A DNA stretch of 64,000 nucleotides from Stenotrophomonas sp. 704A1 (GTDB lineage: Bacteria > Pseudomonadota > Gammaproteobacteria > Xanthomonadales > Xanthomonadaceae). Shown here piece by piece: positions 25,170-34,124 of the stretch. The stretch covers positions 3,435,501 through 3,499,500 of the forward strand of contig NZ_CP130831.1 of assembly GCF_030549525.1 (NCBI RefSeq), given 5' to 3'. The notes beneath the pieces are model-generated. The model made no database searches, was not told where the DNA came from, and saw only the letters and a program-made list of their open reading frames with translations. Each line of letters opens with the position of its first letter. The stretch's first letter is position 1. The translations under genes were made by a program, and so were the position numbers.

Positions 25170-25628
25170 ATGAAGTTCGCGCCTGTTGTCCTGTCGAGCC
25201 TGCTGTTCGCCGCGGCCCATGCCGCCGCGCAGGTCCCGGTTGAATGTCCTTCGCTGCCTGCCAGCAGCGGCCTGCAATGGCAGCAGCAGGTGCAGTCCGG
25301 GTTCCTGGTCTGCCGCGCTGCCACCGGCGATGGCCGTGAAGTGCTGAGCCTGATGCTCAGCCAGCGCGACCCGGGCATTCCGCTGAGCCGATCGCTGCGC
25401 CAGGAAAAGGGCAGCTTCGCCGGCGAATCGATGTACTGGTACCAGCCGGACCTGGGCGGGCAGCAACCGCCCGGCTATGCCGAGCGCCGCATCAGCGTGG
25501 TCAAGCTGGACAAGGGCCGGTACGCGCAGATCGCGCTGTACCCGGGCAGCACCGAGGAACTGGGCAGCCTGCAGCAGCTTGCGCAGGGCATGAACCTGAC
25601 GCCCTCGGCCGTGGCCGACGGGCGCTGA
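25170..25628 (+). CDS. Secreted hypothetical protein
   Basis: A 152-residue protein that I do not recognise. The first 21 residues (MKFAPVVLSSLLFAAAHAAAQ) form a clear signal peptide with an AxA cleavage site. The mature part has two cysteines near its start (VECPSLP and LVCRAATG), which could form a disulfide, and is otherwise a mix of short strands and turns. GGGGGA lies just before the ATG. A periplasmic or outer-membrane-associated place is likely. There is no operon partner: the following gene is on the other strand. Confidence 0.7.
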   Translation: MKFAPVVLSSLLFAAAHAAAQVPVECPSLPASSGLQWQQQVQSGFLVCRAATGDGREVLSLMLSQRDPGIPLSRSLRQEKGSFAGESMYWYQPDLGGQQPPGYAERRISVVKLDKGRYAQIALYPGSTEELGSLQQLAQGMNLTPSAVADGR

Positions 25629-25679
25629 CGGTGGCGGGGATGACTGCCTGGCAGGATCCCCGCAGCATCGGTCACCCTA

Positions 25680-25786
25680 TCGCCAGCGCCGGGGCTTGCC
25701 CGGCATGGCGCATTGCCGGTTCTACCGGAAAGCCGCCGGGCATGGCCCGGCGCTACCCACTGCATGCGGGCATGGCCCGGCGCTAC
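25680..25786 (-). repeat. Cluster of SMAG palindromes
   Basis: Two good copies of the GTAG-headed palindrome on the minus strand (GTAGCGCCGGGCCATGCCCG and on), at about 25734-25756 and 25766-25786, plus a degenerate copy near 25680-25710. They lie between convergent genes. SMAG elements are the known abundant REP-like family of S. maltophilia. Confidence 0.8.
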
Positions 25787-25819
25787 CGGCACTGTGCGGC
25801 AATGATGCGTCGTGTGCGC

Positions 25820-26671
25820 TCAGAACCGGCCTTCCTGGAAATCGACGAAGGCCTGCATCAGCTCCTGCCGGGTGTTCATCACGAACGGGCCATGCCGCAT
25901 CACCGGTTCCCGCAGCGGCCGGCCGGCCACCAGGATCAGACGCGCGCCTTCGCTTCCCGCCGACAGGTGCAGCTGTTCACCGCCACCGAGCACCGCCAGT
26001 TCCTGGCGCGCCACGTCACGCGCGGCGTCCTGCTCGCCCACGGTCAGGGCGCCCTCGAACACGTAGGCGAACGCGTTGTGCCCTTCCGGCAGCGCATGGG
26101 TCCATGCACGGTCGGGCGCCAGCGTGATGTCCAGGTACAGCGGATCGGTCGCCGGCTGCGTGATCGGCCCTGCGGTGCCGTCCACCGTGCCGGCGATCAC
26201 CTTGACCTGCACGCCCTCGGCCGGCTGCACCACCGGGATGCGTTCGGGGGCGAATTCCTGGTACTTCGGCGCGGTCATCTTCTCGCGCGCCGGCAGGTTC
26301 ACCCACAGCTGGAAGCCGCGCATCTGCCCGCTTTCCTGCTCGGGCATCTCCGAATGGACCAGGCCGCGGCCTGCGGTCATCCACTGCACGCTGCCCGGGG
26401 TCAGCAGGCCCTCGTTGCCGTGGTTGTCGCGGTGGCGCATGCGCCCATCGAGCATGTAGGTGACGGTCTCGAAGCCACGATGCGGATGCTCCGGGAAGCC
26501 GGCGATGTAATCCTCGGCACGGTCGGTGCCGAATTCATCCAGCAGCAGGAACGGATCCAGATCGGGCAGCGATGGCCCGCCGATGACCCGGGTCAGGCGC
26601 ACGCCGGCACCATCGGAGGTGGGCATGCCACGGATGGTCCGCAGCACGCGGACCGGCTCGGGAAGGCTCAT
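25820..26671 (-). CDS. Pirin family protein (second)
   Basis: A 283-residue bicupin with the metal-binding block EHPHRGFETVTYMLDG and the following HRD and GLVHSEMPE. This is closer to the Yhak/quercetinase-like pirins than the upstream pirin. AGGAG is six bases before the ATG of MSLPEPVRVLRT; longer starts would overlap the next intergenic region without support. The C-terminal cupin has AYVFEGALTVGEQ and a C-terminal block of conserved VMRHGPFVMNTRQE, usual in this subgroup. The metal is probably Fe or similar, by family. Function in the cell is unknown. Confidence 0.9.
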   Translation of the reverse strand: MSLPEPVRVLRTIRGMPTSDGAGVRLTRVIGGPSLPDLDPFLLLDEFGTDRAEDYIAGFPEHPHRGFETVTYMLDGRMRHRDNHGNEGLLTPGSVQWMTAGRGLVHSEMPEQESGQMRGFQLWVNLPAREKMTAPKYQEFAPERIPVVQPAEGVQVKVIAGTVDGTAGPITQPATDPLYLDITLAPDRAWTHALPEGHNAFAYVFEGALTVGEQDAARDVARQELAVLGGGEQLHLSAGSEGARLILVAGRPLREPVMRHGPFVMNTRQELMQAFVDFQEGRF

Positions 26672-26854
26672 GGCGACTCCTGTTGGGTGGATGCCGGTAA
26701 AGATGGAGGCCGTCGCGCGCGGCGCCAATGGATGGCACCGCAACCGATTGTTCCATCCCTGGTGTTCGCTGCGCGTCATGTCCGCGTGCCGCCGCAACGC
26801 GCGTTGTGGGCATCAGATCCCTGCCCCGGGCGCCGGCCATGTTCGACCAAAGTA

Positions 26855-26874
26855 CTACCGCCCAATAGTCCTGG
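26855..26874 (+). promoter_or_regulatory. Possible regulator site before cstA
   Basis: The stretch contains ACTA and TAGT as inverted halves eight bases apart (ACTACCGCCCAATAGT), about 65 bases before the cstA start. It is the most structured segment of an otherwise plain leader. It may be the operator for the acetate- or pyruvate-responsive regulator that controls cstA in other bacteria, but I cannot confirm the consensus from memory. Confidence 0.3.
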
Positions 26875-26937
26875 ACACATTGACCCTGCCAAGGGCACGC
26901 GGGACTCTTTGACCATCTTTCCGGGAGAGAGCACCTC

Positions 26938-29019
26938 ATGAAAGGGTTTTCCAAAATAGGCTGGGCGCTGCTGGCCCTGCTCGGCGCGTTCTGCCTGGGT
27001 ACCGTGGCGTTGCGCCGCGGCGAGCACATCAACGCACTGTGGATCGTGGTTGCCGCGGTGTCGCTGTACCTGGTGGCCTACCGCTTCTACAGCCTGTTCA
27101 TCGCCAACAAGGTGATGCAGCTGGATCCGACCCGGGCCACGCCGGCGGTGATCAACAACGATGGCCTGGACTACGTGCCGACCAACAAGCACGTGCTGTT
27201 CGGCCATCACTTCGCCGCCATTGCCGGTGCCGGCCCGCTGGTCGGCCCGGTACTGGCCGCGCAGATGGGCTACCTGCCCGGTCTGCTGTGGCTGGTGGTC
27301 GGCGTGGTGCTGGCCGGCGCAGTGCAGGACTTCATGGTCCTGTTCCTGTCCAGCCGCCGCAACGGCCGTTCGCTGGGTGACCTGGTGCGCGAGGAGATGG
27401 GCCAGGTGCCCGGCACCATCGCGCTGTTCGGCGCGTTCCTGATCATGATCATCATCCTGGCGGTGCTGGCGATGGTGGTGGTCAAGGCGCTGGCCGAGAG
27501 CCCGTGGGGCATGTTCACGGTGATCGCCACGATGCCGATCGCGATCCTGATGGGCGTGTACATGCGCTACATCCGCCCCGGCAAGATCGGTGAGATCTCG
27601 GTGGTCGGCCTGATCCTGCTGCTGGCCGCGATCTGGTTCGGCGGCAAGGTGGCGGCCGACCCGACCTGGGGCCCGGCGTTCACCTTCACCGGCACCCAGA
27701 TCACCTGGATGCTGATCGGCTACGGCTTCGTCGCCTCGGTGCTGCCGGTATGGCTGCTGCTGGCGCCGCGCGATTACCTGTCCACCTTCCTCAAGATCGG
27801 CACCATCATCGCGCTGGCCATCGGCATCCTCGTGGTGATGCCCGAGCTGAAGATGCCGGCGCTGACCCAGTTCGCGGCCAGCGGTGACGGTCCGGTGTGG
27901 AAGGGCGGCATGTTCCCGTTCCTGTTCATCACCATCGCCTGCGGTGCGGTATCGGGTTTCCATGCACTGATTTCCTCGGGCACCACGCCGAAGCTGCTGG
28001 CCAATGAAGCGCACATGCGCTACATCGGCTACGGCGGCATGCTGATGGAGTCGTTCGTGGCGGTGATGGCGCTGGTGGCCGCCTCGATCATCGATCCGGG
28101 CATCTACTTCGCAATGAACAGCCCGGCGGCGGTGATCGGTGCCGATGCCGCGTCGGCCGCGCACTACATCACCAACACCTGGGGCTTCACCATCACCCCG
28201 GAACAGCTGACCGCGACGGCGGCGGCGATCGGCGAGCCGACCATCCTGCATCGCGCCGGTGGTGCGCCAACGTTGGCGGTCGGCATCGCGCAGATCCTGC
28301 ACGAGGCGATTCCGAGCAGCAGCGACGCGATGATGGCGTTCTGGTACCACTTCGCGATCCTGTTCGAAGCCCTGTTCATCCTGACCGCCGTCGATGCCGG
28401 TACGCGTGCCGGTCGCTTCATGCTGCAGGACCTGCTGGGCAACTTCGTCCCCGCGCTGAAGAAGACCGAGTCGTGGACCGCCAACATCATCGGTACCGCT
28501 GGCTGCGTGGCGCTGTGGGGCTACCTGCTGTACACCGGTGTGGTCGATCCGTTCGGCGGCATCCAGACGCTGTGGCCGCTGTTCGGCATCTCCAACCAGA
28601 TGCTGGCCGGCATCGCACTGATGCTCGGCACGGTGGTGCTGTTCAAGATGAAGCGTGACCGCTACGCCTGGGTGACCGCGCTGCCGGCGGTGTGGCTGCT
28701 GATCTGCACCACCTACGCTGGCTTCATCAAGATCTTCGACAGCAACCCGGCACAGGGCTTCCTGGCCCAGGCACACAAGTTCCAGGACGCCCTGGCCACG
28801 GGCACCATCACCGCACCGGCCAAGTCGGTGGCGCAGATGCAGCAGATCGTGGTCAATGCCTACGTCAATACCGGCCTGACCGCGCTGTTCCTGCTGGTGG
28901 TGGCGGCGGTGCTGGTGTACTCGATCAAGACGATCGTGGCGGCGCGCCGCAACCCGCAGCGCAGCGACCGCGAGACCCCGTACGTGGCGCTCAAGCCGCA
29001 TGAAATGGTGGATCTGTAA
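26938..29019 (+). CDS. cstA: Carbon starvation protein CstA (pyruvate/peptide transporter)
   Basis: A 693-residue inner membrane protein with about 16-18 hydrophobic helices. The family blocks are present: [28 protein letters not shown] near residue 88, a long conserved centre [12 protein letters not shown], and [23 protein letters not shown] toward the C-terminus. Members transport pyruvate or peptides and are induced when carbon runs low. GGGAGAGAG precedes the ATG. The stop TAA shares its last base with the next start codon, so the small downstream partner is made with it. Confidence 0.94.
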   Translation: MKGFSKIGWALLALLGAFCLGTVALRRGEHINALWIVVAAVSLYLVAYRFYSLFIANKVMQLDPTRATPAVINNDGLDYVPTNKHVLFGHHFAAIAGAGPLVGPVLAAQMGYLPGLLWLVVGVVLAGAVQDFMVLFLSSRRNGRSLGDLVREEMGQVPGTIALFGAFLIMIIILAVLAMVVVKALAESPWGMFTVIATMPIAILMGVYMRYIRPGKIGEISVVGLILLLAAIWFGGKVAADPTWGPAFTFTGTQITWMLIGYGFVASVLPVWLLLAPRDYLSTFLKIGTIIALAIGILVVMPELKMPALTQFAASGDGPVWKGGMFPFLFITIACGAVSGFHALISSGTTPKLLANEAHMRYIGYGGMLMESFVAVMALVAASIIDPGIYFAMNSPAAVIGADAASAAHYITNTWGFTITPEQLTATAAAIGEPTILHRAGGAPTLAVGIAQILHEAIPSSSDAMMAFWYHFAILFEALFILTAVDAGTRAGRFMLQDLLGNFVPALKKTESWTANIIGTAGCVALWGYLLYTGVVDPFGGIQTLWPLFGISNQMLAGIALMLGTVVLFKMKRDRYAWVTALPAVWLLICTTYAGFIKIFDSNPAQGFLAQAHKFQDALATGTITAPAKSVAQMQQIVVNAYVNTGLTALFLLVVAAVLVYSIKTIVAARRNPQRSDRETPYVALKPHEMVDL

Positions 29020-29243
29020 TGAGCACGCAACTGGTACCGGTAGGCCAGTACCAGGCGCATCGCCGTGTGTGGCGACGCCTGGTGCAGACGGCGCGGCTGT
29101 GCTGCGGCATTCCCGACTACGACAACTACGTGCGGCACGTGCGGGAAAAGCATCCGGACCGCGAGCCGATGGACTACAAGACGTTCTTCCGCGAGCGGCA
29201 GGAAGCGCGCTACGGCGGGCGCAACGGTGGCCGTTGCTGTTGA
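29019..29243 (+). CDS. YbdD/YjiX family small protein
   Basis: A 74-residue protein translated with cstA by a one-base overlap. It has the conserved core [37 protein letters not shown], the whole of this family, and ends in a cysteine pair (GRCC). Family members are always encoded after a cstA-type transporter and in E. coli are needed for its function. A role as a subunit or assembly partner is therefore likely. No membrane helix is present. Confidence 0.88.
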   Translation: MSTQLVPVGQYQAHRRVWRRLVQTARLCCGIPDYDNYVRHVREKHPDREPMDYKTFFRERQEARYGGRNGGRCC

Positions 29244-29257
29244 GGTTCTCGGTGGGT

Positions 29258-29526
29258 GCCGGGCGTGCAGCCCGGCGCCCGCAGAGGCAACGGCAACATC
29301 AACTGCAACGGCTGGCGGCTGTGCGTTCGGGCGCCTGCGAAGCCGTGCTTCGCAAGCAAAGCGCCCTCACCCATGGGGGCTCGATGGCGCCTTGCTCGTG
29401 TGCGCTGTCCTGCGCACACGGCAGGACCGGAGTTGGGCGTCCTGCCCAACCCGCCCGAGGCATGCCTCGGGCCCATCGCGCCAACGGTCCTGCCAACCCA
29501 CACCGCTCCGCCTTTGACAGATGTCC
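29258..29526. repeat. B-type arm followed by a disrupted A-type palindrome
   Basis: The left arm has GCCGGGC paired with GCCCGGC, then an AGGCAACGGCAACATCAAC tract. The A-type core then begins (CCATGGGGGCTCGATGGCGCC) but is interrupted by about 80 bases that carry two further small hairpins (TGTGCG...CGCACA and CCCGAGG...CCTCGGG), before the end of the core (GCGCCAACGGTCCTGCC) and the CTTTGACAGATG flank return. Confidence 0.7.
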
Positions 29527-29547
29527 GGTGACGGTGCGAATCATCCG

Positions 29548-29595
29548 GGGGCTGATCCGTTTTCCCTGGAGAACGGATCAGGGCCCCTTCTGTTC
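29548..29595 (+). terminator. Rho-independent terminator between convergent genes
   Basis: A long stem (CTGATCCGTT with AACGGATCAG, extended by GGGG with CCCC across a small bulge) is followed by TTCTGTTCG. It lies between the YbdD-type gene and the secreted protein gene on the other strand, and serves both if weak terminator signals are enough on the minus strand. Confidence 0.75.
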
Positions 29596-29631
29596 GTGGA
29601 TGTCGGCGAATGCGGGTCCCGCCCTGCCGGA

Positions 29632-30777
29632 CTACTCCGTGAGGGTGATCGGGGTCAGGGTGACCTTGGCGTTGTTGGCCGCGCCCATCCTGTCCTGGTA
29701 GGCCTGGCCGCGCTGCAACAGGTAGTAGCTGTCGATATAGTCGATGTCATTGGCAAACCACGACGTGGGCATGGCCTTGAGGATCGCGCCGGCGATGTCG
29801 GCGATGACGGCATACTCCGGTGCGAACGCGCCCAATGCCGCTTTGACGCCGTTGCTCAGCGCCACCAGCAGCTCCTGGTAATTGGTATCGCCGTCATCCT
29901 CGAACAGCTGCACGTTGGCGGCGTTGAATCGATAGTTGCCCCACAGGATCAGCGGTTGCTGCGGGGTGTAGTCGGTGCCGTCGTCGTCCAGGTACGGCAG
30001 GTCGACGGTGACCATCTCCGGTGCGCTGGCGCCCAGCTGCAGACCGGAAACCACCGCGAACACCTCGGCCGCCCCCAGCGCCCAGGGCTCCTGGTCGTCG
30101 GCCAGGCGGATGCGGTCCAGGCGGGTGATGTCCAGCGAAGCCTGCGTACCGTCAGCCGACAGCTGGATCCGTTCGGGCGACTGCAGCCCGCGTGCGCGCA
30201 GGCCGGCGTTGACCAGCGCCATGCCCTCCTGCACTGAGCGGCGGGTATCGACATCGACGATCAGCACTGCAACGTCCGGAGCCTGTTTCGCATCCAGCAC
30301 GTGCGCGCGCCCCTGCGCATCGTAGGCGGTGATGGTGGTCCAGTCGCGGTCATTGCCCCGCGGCAGGCTGGCCACCCACAGCTGACCCGGGGGGATGGCC
30401 GCCAGCGCGTGGCCCTCGGGCACGTAGGCACGCAGCTGCAGCAGTGCCTGTCCGTGTTCCGGCAGCCCCTTGGCCAGGCGCAGCTGCCGGTCGTTGCTGG
30501 CCAGCACGGCACGGGCGCGGGTACGGGCCTGCGGATCGAAGCGCGCCAACACCGTATCCAGCGCCACGCCCTGCGCCGGCGATGCGGCCAGCGTGGTGCG
30601 CACGGCCTCGCCGAAGCCCGGCTGGGCGATCAGTGCCGCCACTTCGCGTGCACTGGCCTCGGTCACCGCCTGCACGCCGCCGCCCTGTGCGACGCGCTGC
30701 GCCTGCGCCGCTGCCGCCGCACTGCTCAACACCAGCACCAGCGCCGCAGCCCCTCGCATCATCCATCGTTGCGTCAT
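29632..30777 (-). CDS. Secreted protein of unknown function (possibly DUF3103)
   Basis: A 381-residue protein. The start at MTQRWMMRGAA has GGGAG five bases upstream, and residues 1-27 form a signal peptide ending in AAAAQAQ. The mature part has no cysteine. The C-terminal half contains an acidic segment DLPYLDDDGTDYTPQQPLILWGNYRFNAANVQLFEDDGDTNYQELL, which looks like a metal-binding, Asp-rich loop region, and ends in IDYIDSYYLLQRGQAY. This pattern recalls the DUF3103 family of secreted proteins, but I am not certain of that assignment. It is probably exported to the periplasm or outside. No operon partner is visible. Confidence 0.65.
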   Translation of the reverse strand: MTQRWMMRGAAALVLVLSSAAAAAQAQRVAQGGGVQAVTEASAREVAALIAQPGFGEAVRTTLAASPAQGVALDTVLARFDPQARTRARAVLASNDRQLRLAKGLPEHGQALLQLRAYVPEGHALAAIPPGQLWVASLPRGNDRDWTTITAYDAQGRAHVLDAKQAPDVAVLIVDVDTRRSVQEGMALVNAGLRARGLQSPERIQLSADGTQASLDITRLDRIRLADDQEPWALGAAEVFAVVSGLQLGASAPEMVTVDLPYLDDDGTDYTPQQPLILWGNYRFNAANVQLFEDDGDTNYQELLVALSNGVKAALGAFAPEYAVIADIAGAILKAMPTSWFANDIDYIDSYYLLQRGQAYQDRMGAANNAKVTLTPITLTE

Positions 30778-30987
30778 CACATCTCCCCCTCGGAACGTCA
30801 CTGTCCATCAGCGACATGAGCGGACAACGCTACGACGGTACCGCCATGCGTTCCGGTATGTACCGCACAGTTCCGCCTGCAGCACGCACCAGAAGGCCGG
30901 GGCACGGCCCTGCCCGGCAACGCCGGTGGATCCGGGTCACGGCAGGCACCGCGCACCCGAACCGCCACCGGCAGGAACCGCGGGGCC

Positions 30988-32238
30988 TCAGCCGGTGGCC
31001 ATCCACTTCAGGATCAAACCGGTGACGTAGGCCAGCCCGGTGCCGGTGGCATAGCCCACCGTGCCGAGCAGCACGCCGACCGGGGCGAGTGTCGGATGGA
31101 ACGCCGCCGCCACCACCGGCGCCGATGCCGCCGCACCGATGTTGCCCTGCGATCCGATCGCAAAGAAGAACAACGGCGCCCGTACCAGCTTGGCCACGAT
31201 CCACAGCACCAGCACATGCGTGGCCATCCAGATCGCGCCCAGCAGGAACAGCCACGGCCGATCCAGCAGCGACAACAGGTTCATCTGCATGCCGATGCAG
31301 GCAATCAGGAAATACAGGAACACCGTGCCCAGCCGCGAGGCACCGGCCGCTTCCAGGCGGCGCGCGCGGGTGAAGCTGAGAGACAGGCCGGTCGCGGTGG
31401 ACAGCAGGATCACCCAGACGAACGGGCTGTCGAGGCTGAACTGGCTGGCCCAGCTGACGTTGGCCTTGAACCAGCCGGACAGCGGCGCAGCGATCGCATG
31501 GGCCAGGCCGACGCCGCCCAGCGCCACGCCGACGATCACCATCAGGTCGGTCATGCTAGGGATGCGCGCGTTCTGCGCCTCGTAGGCGCTGATGCGCGCC
31601 TTCATCTCGTCGATGGCGCGGGTGTCGGCACCGTTGCGCGCATCGATCTGCTGGGCACGGTTGGCCATGAACAACAGGATCGCCATCCACAGACTGGCAC
31701 AGGCCACGTCGACCACGGCGAACTGGCCGAAGGTGGTGGCGTCGGTACCGAACACTTCGCGCATGGCGACCATGTTGGCACCACCGCCGATCCAGCTGCC
31801 GGCCAGCGCGGCCATGCCGGCCCAGGTGTCACCGGCCACCGTTTCCGGATGGATCAGCTTCATCACCTGGAACGATACGATCGCGCCCAGCATGATGCCG
31901 GCGGTGCCGGCGCAGAACACCAGCAGCAGCTTCGGTCCCAGCTTGGCGATGCCCTTCAGGTCGATCGACAGGGTCAGCAGGACCAGCGCTGCCGGCAGCA
32001 GCACGTCGCGGGCAACAGGGTTGTACAGCGAGGTGTTGTGACCGTCGATGACACCGGCGGTGTTGTAGATGGCGGGAATGAAATAGCACAGCAGCAGCGC
32101 CGGCACCCAGGCGAAGATTTTCTTCAGCAGGGGCGTGGGACCGCTGGCGGCCCAGAAGATCAGGGCGAGGGTGGCGGCGATCAGGCCCAGTCCAACGATG
32201 TCGTTGCTGATCAGGGCAGTAGCGGGTTCGGTCGGCAT
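30988..32238 (-). CDS. DUF819 family membrane protein (YjcL-like)
   Basis: A 416-residue inner membrane protein with about 11-12 hydrophobic segments. The family blocks GSWIGGGANMVAMREVFG at about residues 147-164 and IGSQGNIGAAASAPVVAAAFHPTLAPVGVLLG near the C-terminus are conserved and rich in Gly. A hydrophilic loop with a helical charged segment (ARNGADTRAIDEMKARISAYEAQNARIP) splits the protein. AGAGGA precedes the ATG. The family is predicted to transport or bind something unknown. A strong terminator lies 30 bases upstream of its start on the same strand. Confidence 0.85.
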   Translation of the reverse strand: MPTEPATALISNDIVGLGLIAATLALIFWAASGPTPLLKKIFAWVPALLLCYFIPAIYNTAGVIDGHNTSLYNPVARDVLLPAALVLLTLSIDLKGIAKLGPKLLLVFCAGTAGIMLGAIVSFQVMKLIHPETVAGDTWAGMAALAGSWIGGGANMVAMREVFGTDATTFGQFAVVDVACASLWMAILLFMANRAQQIDARNGADTRAIDEMKARISAYEAQNARIPSMTDLMVIVGVALGGVGLAHAIAAPLSGWFKANVSWASQFSLDSPFVWVILLSTATGLSLSFTRARRLEAAGASRLGTVFLYFLIACIGMQMNLLSLLDRPWLFLLGAIWMATHVLVLWIVAKLVRAPLFFFAIGSQGNIGAAASAPVVAAAFHPTLAPVGVLLGTVGYATGTGLAYVTGLILKWMATG

Positions 32239-32267
32239 GGGATCCTCTGTCGATCGAAAGAGCGGTT

Positions 32268-32294
32268 AAAAAAAAGCGCCGCATAAGGCGGCGC
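32268..32294 (-). terminator. Orphan intrinsic terminator in front of the DUF819 gene
   Basis: On the minus strand GCGCCGCC-TTAT-GCGGCGC is followed by eight T residues. It lies 30 bases before the DUF819 start, where a terminator of a preceding gene is not expected because the gene on its right is on the plus strand. It is therefore either an attenuator in the leader or the end of a transcript coming from the histidine kinase gene through the VOC gene. Confidence 0.8.
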
Positions 32295-32395
32295 AGGGTG
32301 AGATTAACATCGTCTTCACGCGGGGTCATGCTGCGCTGCTTGCCCGCCGGCGCGCAGCTGCGGAGAATCGGGCATGCCTCCCAGGAGCGGTTCCC

Positions 32396-32785
32396 ATGCA
32401 ACTTGGTGCTTTTTCGGTCAGCCTGGCAGTCAAGGACCTGGCCACCTCGCGCGCGTTCTACGAAGCACTCGGCTTCACCGTGACCGGCGGCGACGCCACG
32501 CAGAACTGGCTGGTGCTGCGCAACGACGGCATCGTCATCGGCCTGTTCCAGGGCATGTTCGAGGGCAACCTGCTCACCTTCAACCCCGGCTGGGACCAGC
32601 ACAAGCAGGAGCTGGCGGCGTTCCAGGATGTGCGCGCGCTGCAGGCCGAACTGGATGCGAAGGGGATCGAACTGGCCGTGCGCACCGATCCCGATGGCCA
32701 GGGCACGGGCTATCTGCAGCTGGCCGACCCTGATGGCAACGTGATCCTGATCGACCAGCACGTGGCACGGCCGGCAGGCCGCTGA
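32396..32785 (+). CDS. VOC family protein (glyoxalase-like)
   Basis: A 129-residue protein of the vicinal oxygen chelate fold. It begins [32 protein letters not shown], the usual first beta-alpha-beta unit, and ends [20 protein letters not shown], the second. AGGAG lies eight bases before the ATG. Metal ligands cannot be fixed because it lacks the clean His/Glu pattern of glyoxalase I. Relatives include bleomycin- and fosfomycin-type resistance proteins and many uncharacterised enzymes. It stands alone on the plus strand. Confidence 0.8.
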   Translation: MQLGAFSVSLAVKDLATSRAFYEALGFTVTGGDATQNWLVLRNDGIVIGLFQGMFEGNLLTFNPGWDQHKQELAAFQDVRALQAELDAKGIELAVRTDPDGQGTGYLQLADPDGNVILIDQHVARPAGR

Positions 32786-32834
32786 CGGCCTGCAGCCCGG
32801 GGGCGGGTGCCAGCCGAATCCGGACCCGCCCGGT

Positions 32835-34124
32835 TCAGCCTGGACGTGAGGCCCCGAAATCGAGCGTGGCCCGGGTGCCGCGCGGCTGGCAGGGCTGCAG
32901 CTGCAGGGTCCAGCCCAGGTGCCCGCACAGGCGCGCGATCAGGTCCAGACCGATACCGCCGCTGTCATTGCGCTCGCCGCGCGCCATCCGCGCGTGGATC
33001 GCCGCGATCTCCTCCGGGCTCATGCCATGGCCCGGGTCCTGCAGGGTCAGCACCGCCGCTGCGGTCAGCTGCAGCTCGATGCGGCCACGGCCACTGTTCT
33101 CGATGGCATTGCGCAGCAGATTGCCGATGGCGGCCTGGACCACTGCCAGGGGCGCGACGATATCGACCGGTGCGGCCTGGATGTCGATGCTCAGGTCCTT
33201 GTCGCCGAGCAGATGGCGGTGGTCATCGACGATTTCCGGCAGCAGCTGGTCCAGTGCGATGCGTTCGGCGTGCGCGGCCAGCCGGGCCGGATCGCGCGCC
33301 AGCACCAGCAGCAGTTCGACCAACTGCTCCACCCCCTGCGCGGTGCGCAGGACACGCTGCACCTGCTGGCGCGCGCGTTCGGGAAGGCCCGGCTGCTCCA
33401 GCGCCAGTTCGGCGGCGCCGGTCATCACTGCGATCGGTGTGCGCAGTTCGTGGCTGGCGGTGCTGATGAAGACCCGCTCGCGCTCGACGAACCGCTCGTT
33501 GCGGTCAAGGTAATCGTTCAACGCATCGGCGATGGTGTGCAGTTCCGAGCTGCCGCGCGGATCGACGTCGATGCGCTGGCCCTGTTCTCCGGGCCGCAGT
33601 GCGCCGATATGCTGGGCCAGCAGGCTCAGCGGACGCACCATGCGCTCCATGCCGAACGAGGCCATCAGCACGGTGACGAAGACCATGATGATGCCGGCAA
33701 GCATCACCCAGCGCGTGGCGAACTGCTCCAGGTCATGGAAGTCGGAGATGTCCAGGGCCAGCGCGACCCGTCCCATCGCCTCGGTGTCCCGCACCATCAC
33801 CGCGGTTTCGCGCTCGCCGATCATCACCCCGTCGTGCAGGCCGGGAGGCAGCACGCGCACGCTGTCGGGCAGCCGCGCCTGGTCGAAGCGGTACAGGCTC
33901 AAGGTGTCCGAGTCCTGCCAGCGGTAGTGCGGCTCGTGCTCGGTGTGCTCGACGATGCTGTCCAGCTCGGAATTGAGCAGCGCGCGCCAGGCTGCGTGCT
34001 CGGCGTGCTCGTGCACATAGTTGCCCACGCTGAACACCGCCAGCGAGATCAGCGCGAGATAGCCCAGCAGCCACCACACCACGCGCCGGTACAGCGGGCC
34101 CGGCTTACGCGCCTGGGTGGTCAT
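32835..34124 (-). CDS. Sensor histidine kinase
   Basis: A 429-residue membrane kinase. Two transmembrane helices (about 14-34 and 137-157) enclose a periplasmic domain of roughly 100 residues; a HAMP segment follows. The phospho-acceptor is His225 in TASHELRTP, and the ATP-binding region has LLRNAIENS (N box) and the GHGMSPEE G box, with the C-terminal RLCGHLGW of PhoQ/PmrB-type kinases. It overlaps the response regulator end by 20 bases. The neighbours suggest it senses envelope conditions such as cationic peptides or metals, which is an inference from location. Confidence 0.88.
   Translation of the reverse strand: MTTQARKPGPLYRRVVWWLLGYLALISLAVFSVGNYVHEHAEHAAWRALLNSELDSIVEHTEHEPHYRWQDSDTLSLYRFDQARLPDSVRVLPPGLHDGVMIGERETAVMVRDTEAMGRVALALDISDFHDLEQFATRWVMLAGIIMVFVTVLMASFGMERMVRPLSLLAQHIGALRPGEQGQRIDVDPRGSSELHTIADALNDYLDRNERFVERERVFISTASHELRTPIAVMTGAAELALEQPGLPERARQQVQRVLRTAQGVEQLVELLLVLARDPARLAAHAERIALDQLLPEIVDDHRHLLGDKDLSIDIQAAPVDIVAPLAVVQAAIGNLLRNAIENSGRGRIELQLTAAAVLTLQDPGHGMSPEEIAAIHARMARGERNDSGGIGLDLIARLCGHLGWTLQLQPCQPRGTRATLDFGASRPG

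Larger units (their letters stand above)
29244..29631. other. 388-base spacer with repeat arm, broken palindrome and terminator
   Basis: No gene is supported here. It holds a B-type hairpin arm, a disrupted A-type palindrome and a strong hairpin that ends transcription between two convergent genes. Confidence 0.75.

Noticed and set aside
32254..32338. Leader peptide ([20 protein letters not shown]...) containing the orphan terminator before the DUF819 gene
   Set aside because: No competing antiterminator structure and no strong run of one amino acid; the frame is also not closed before the gene. The terminator itself is kept as a finding.
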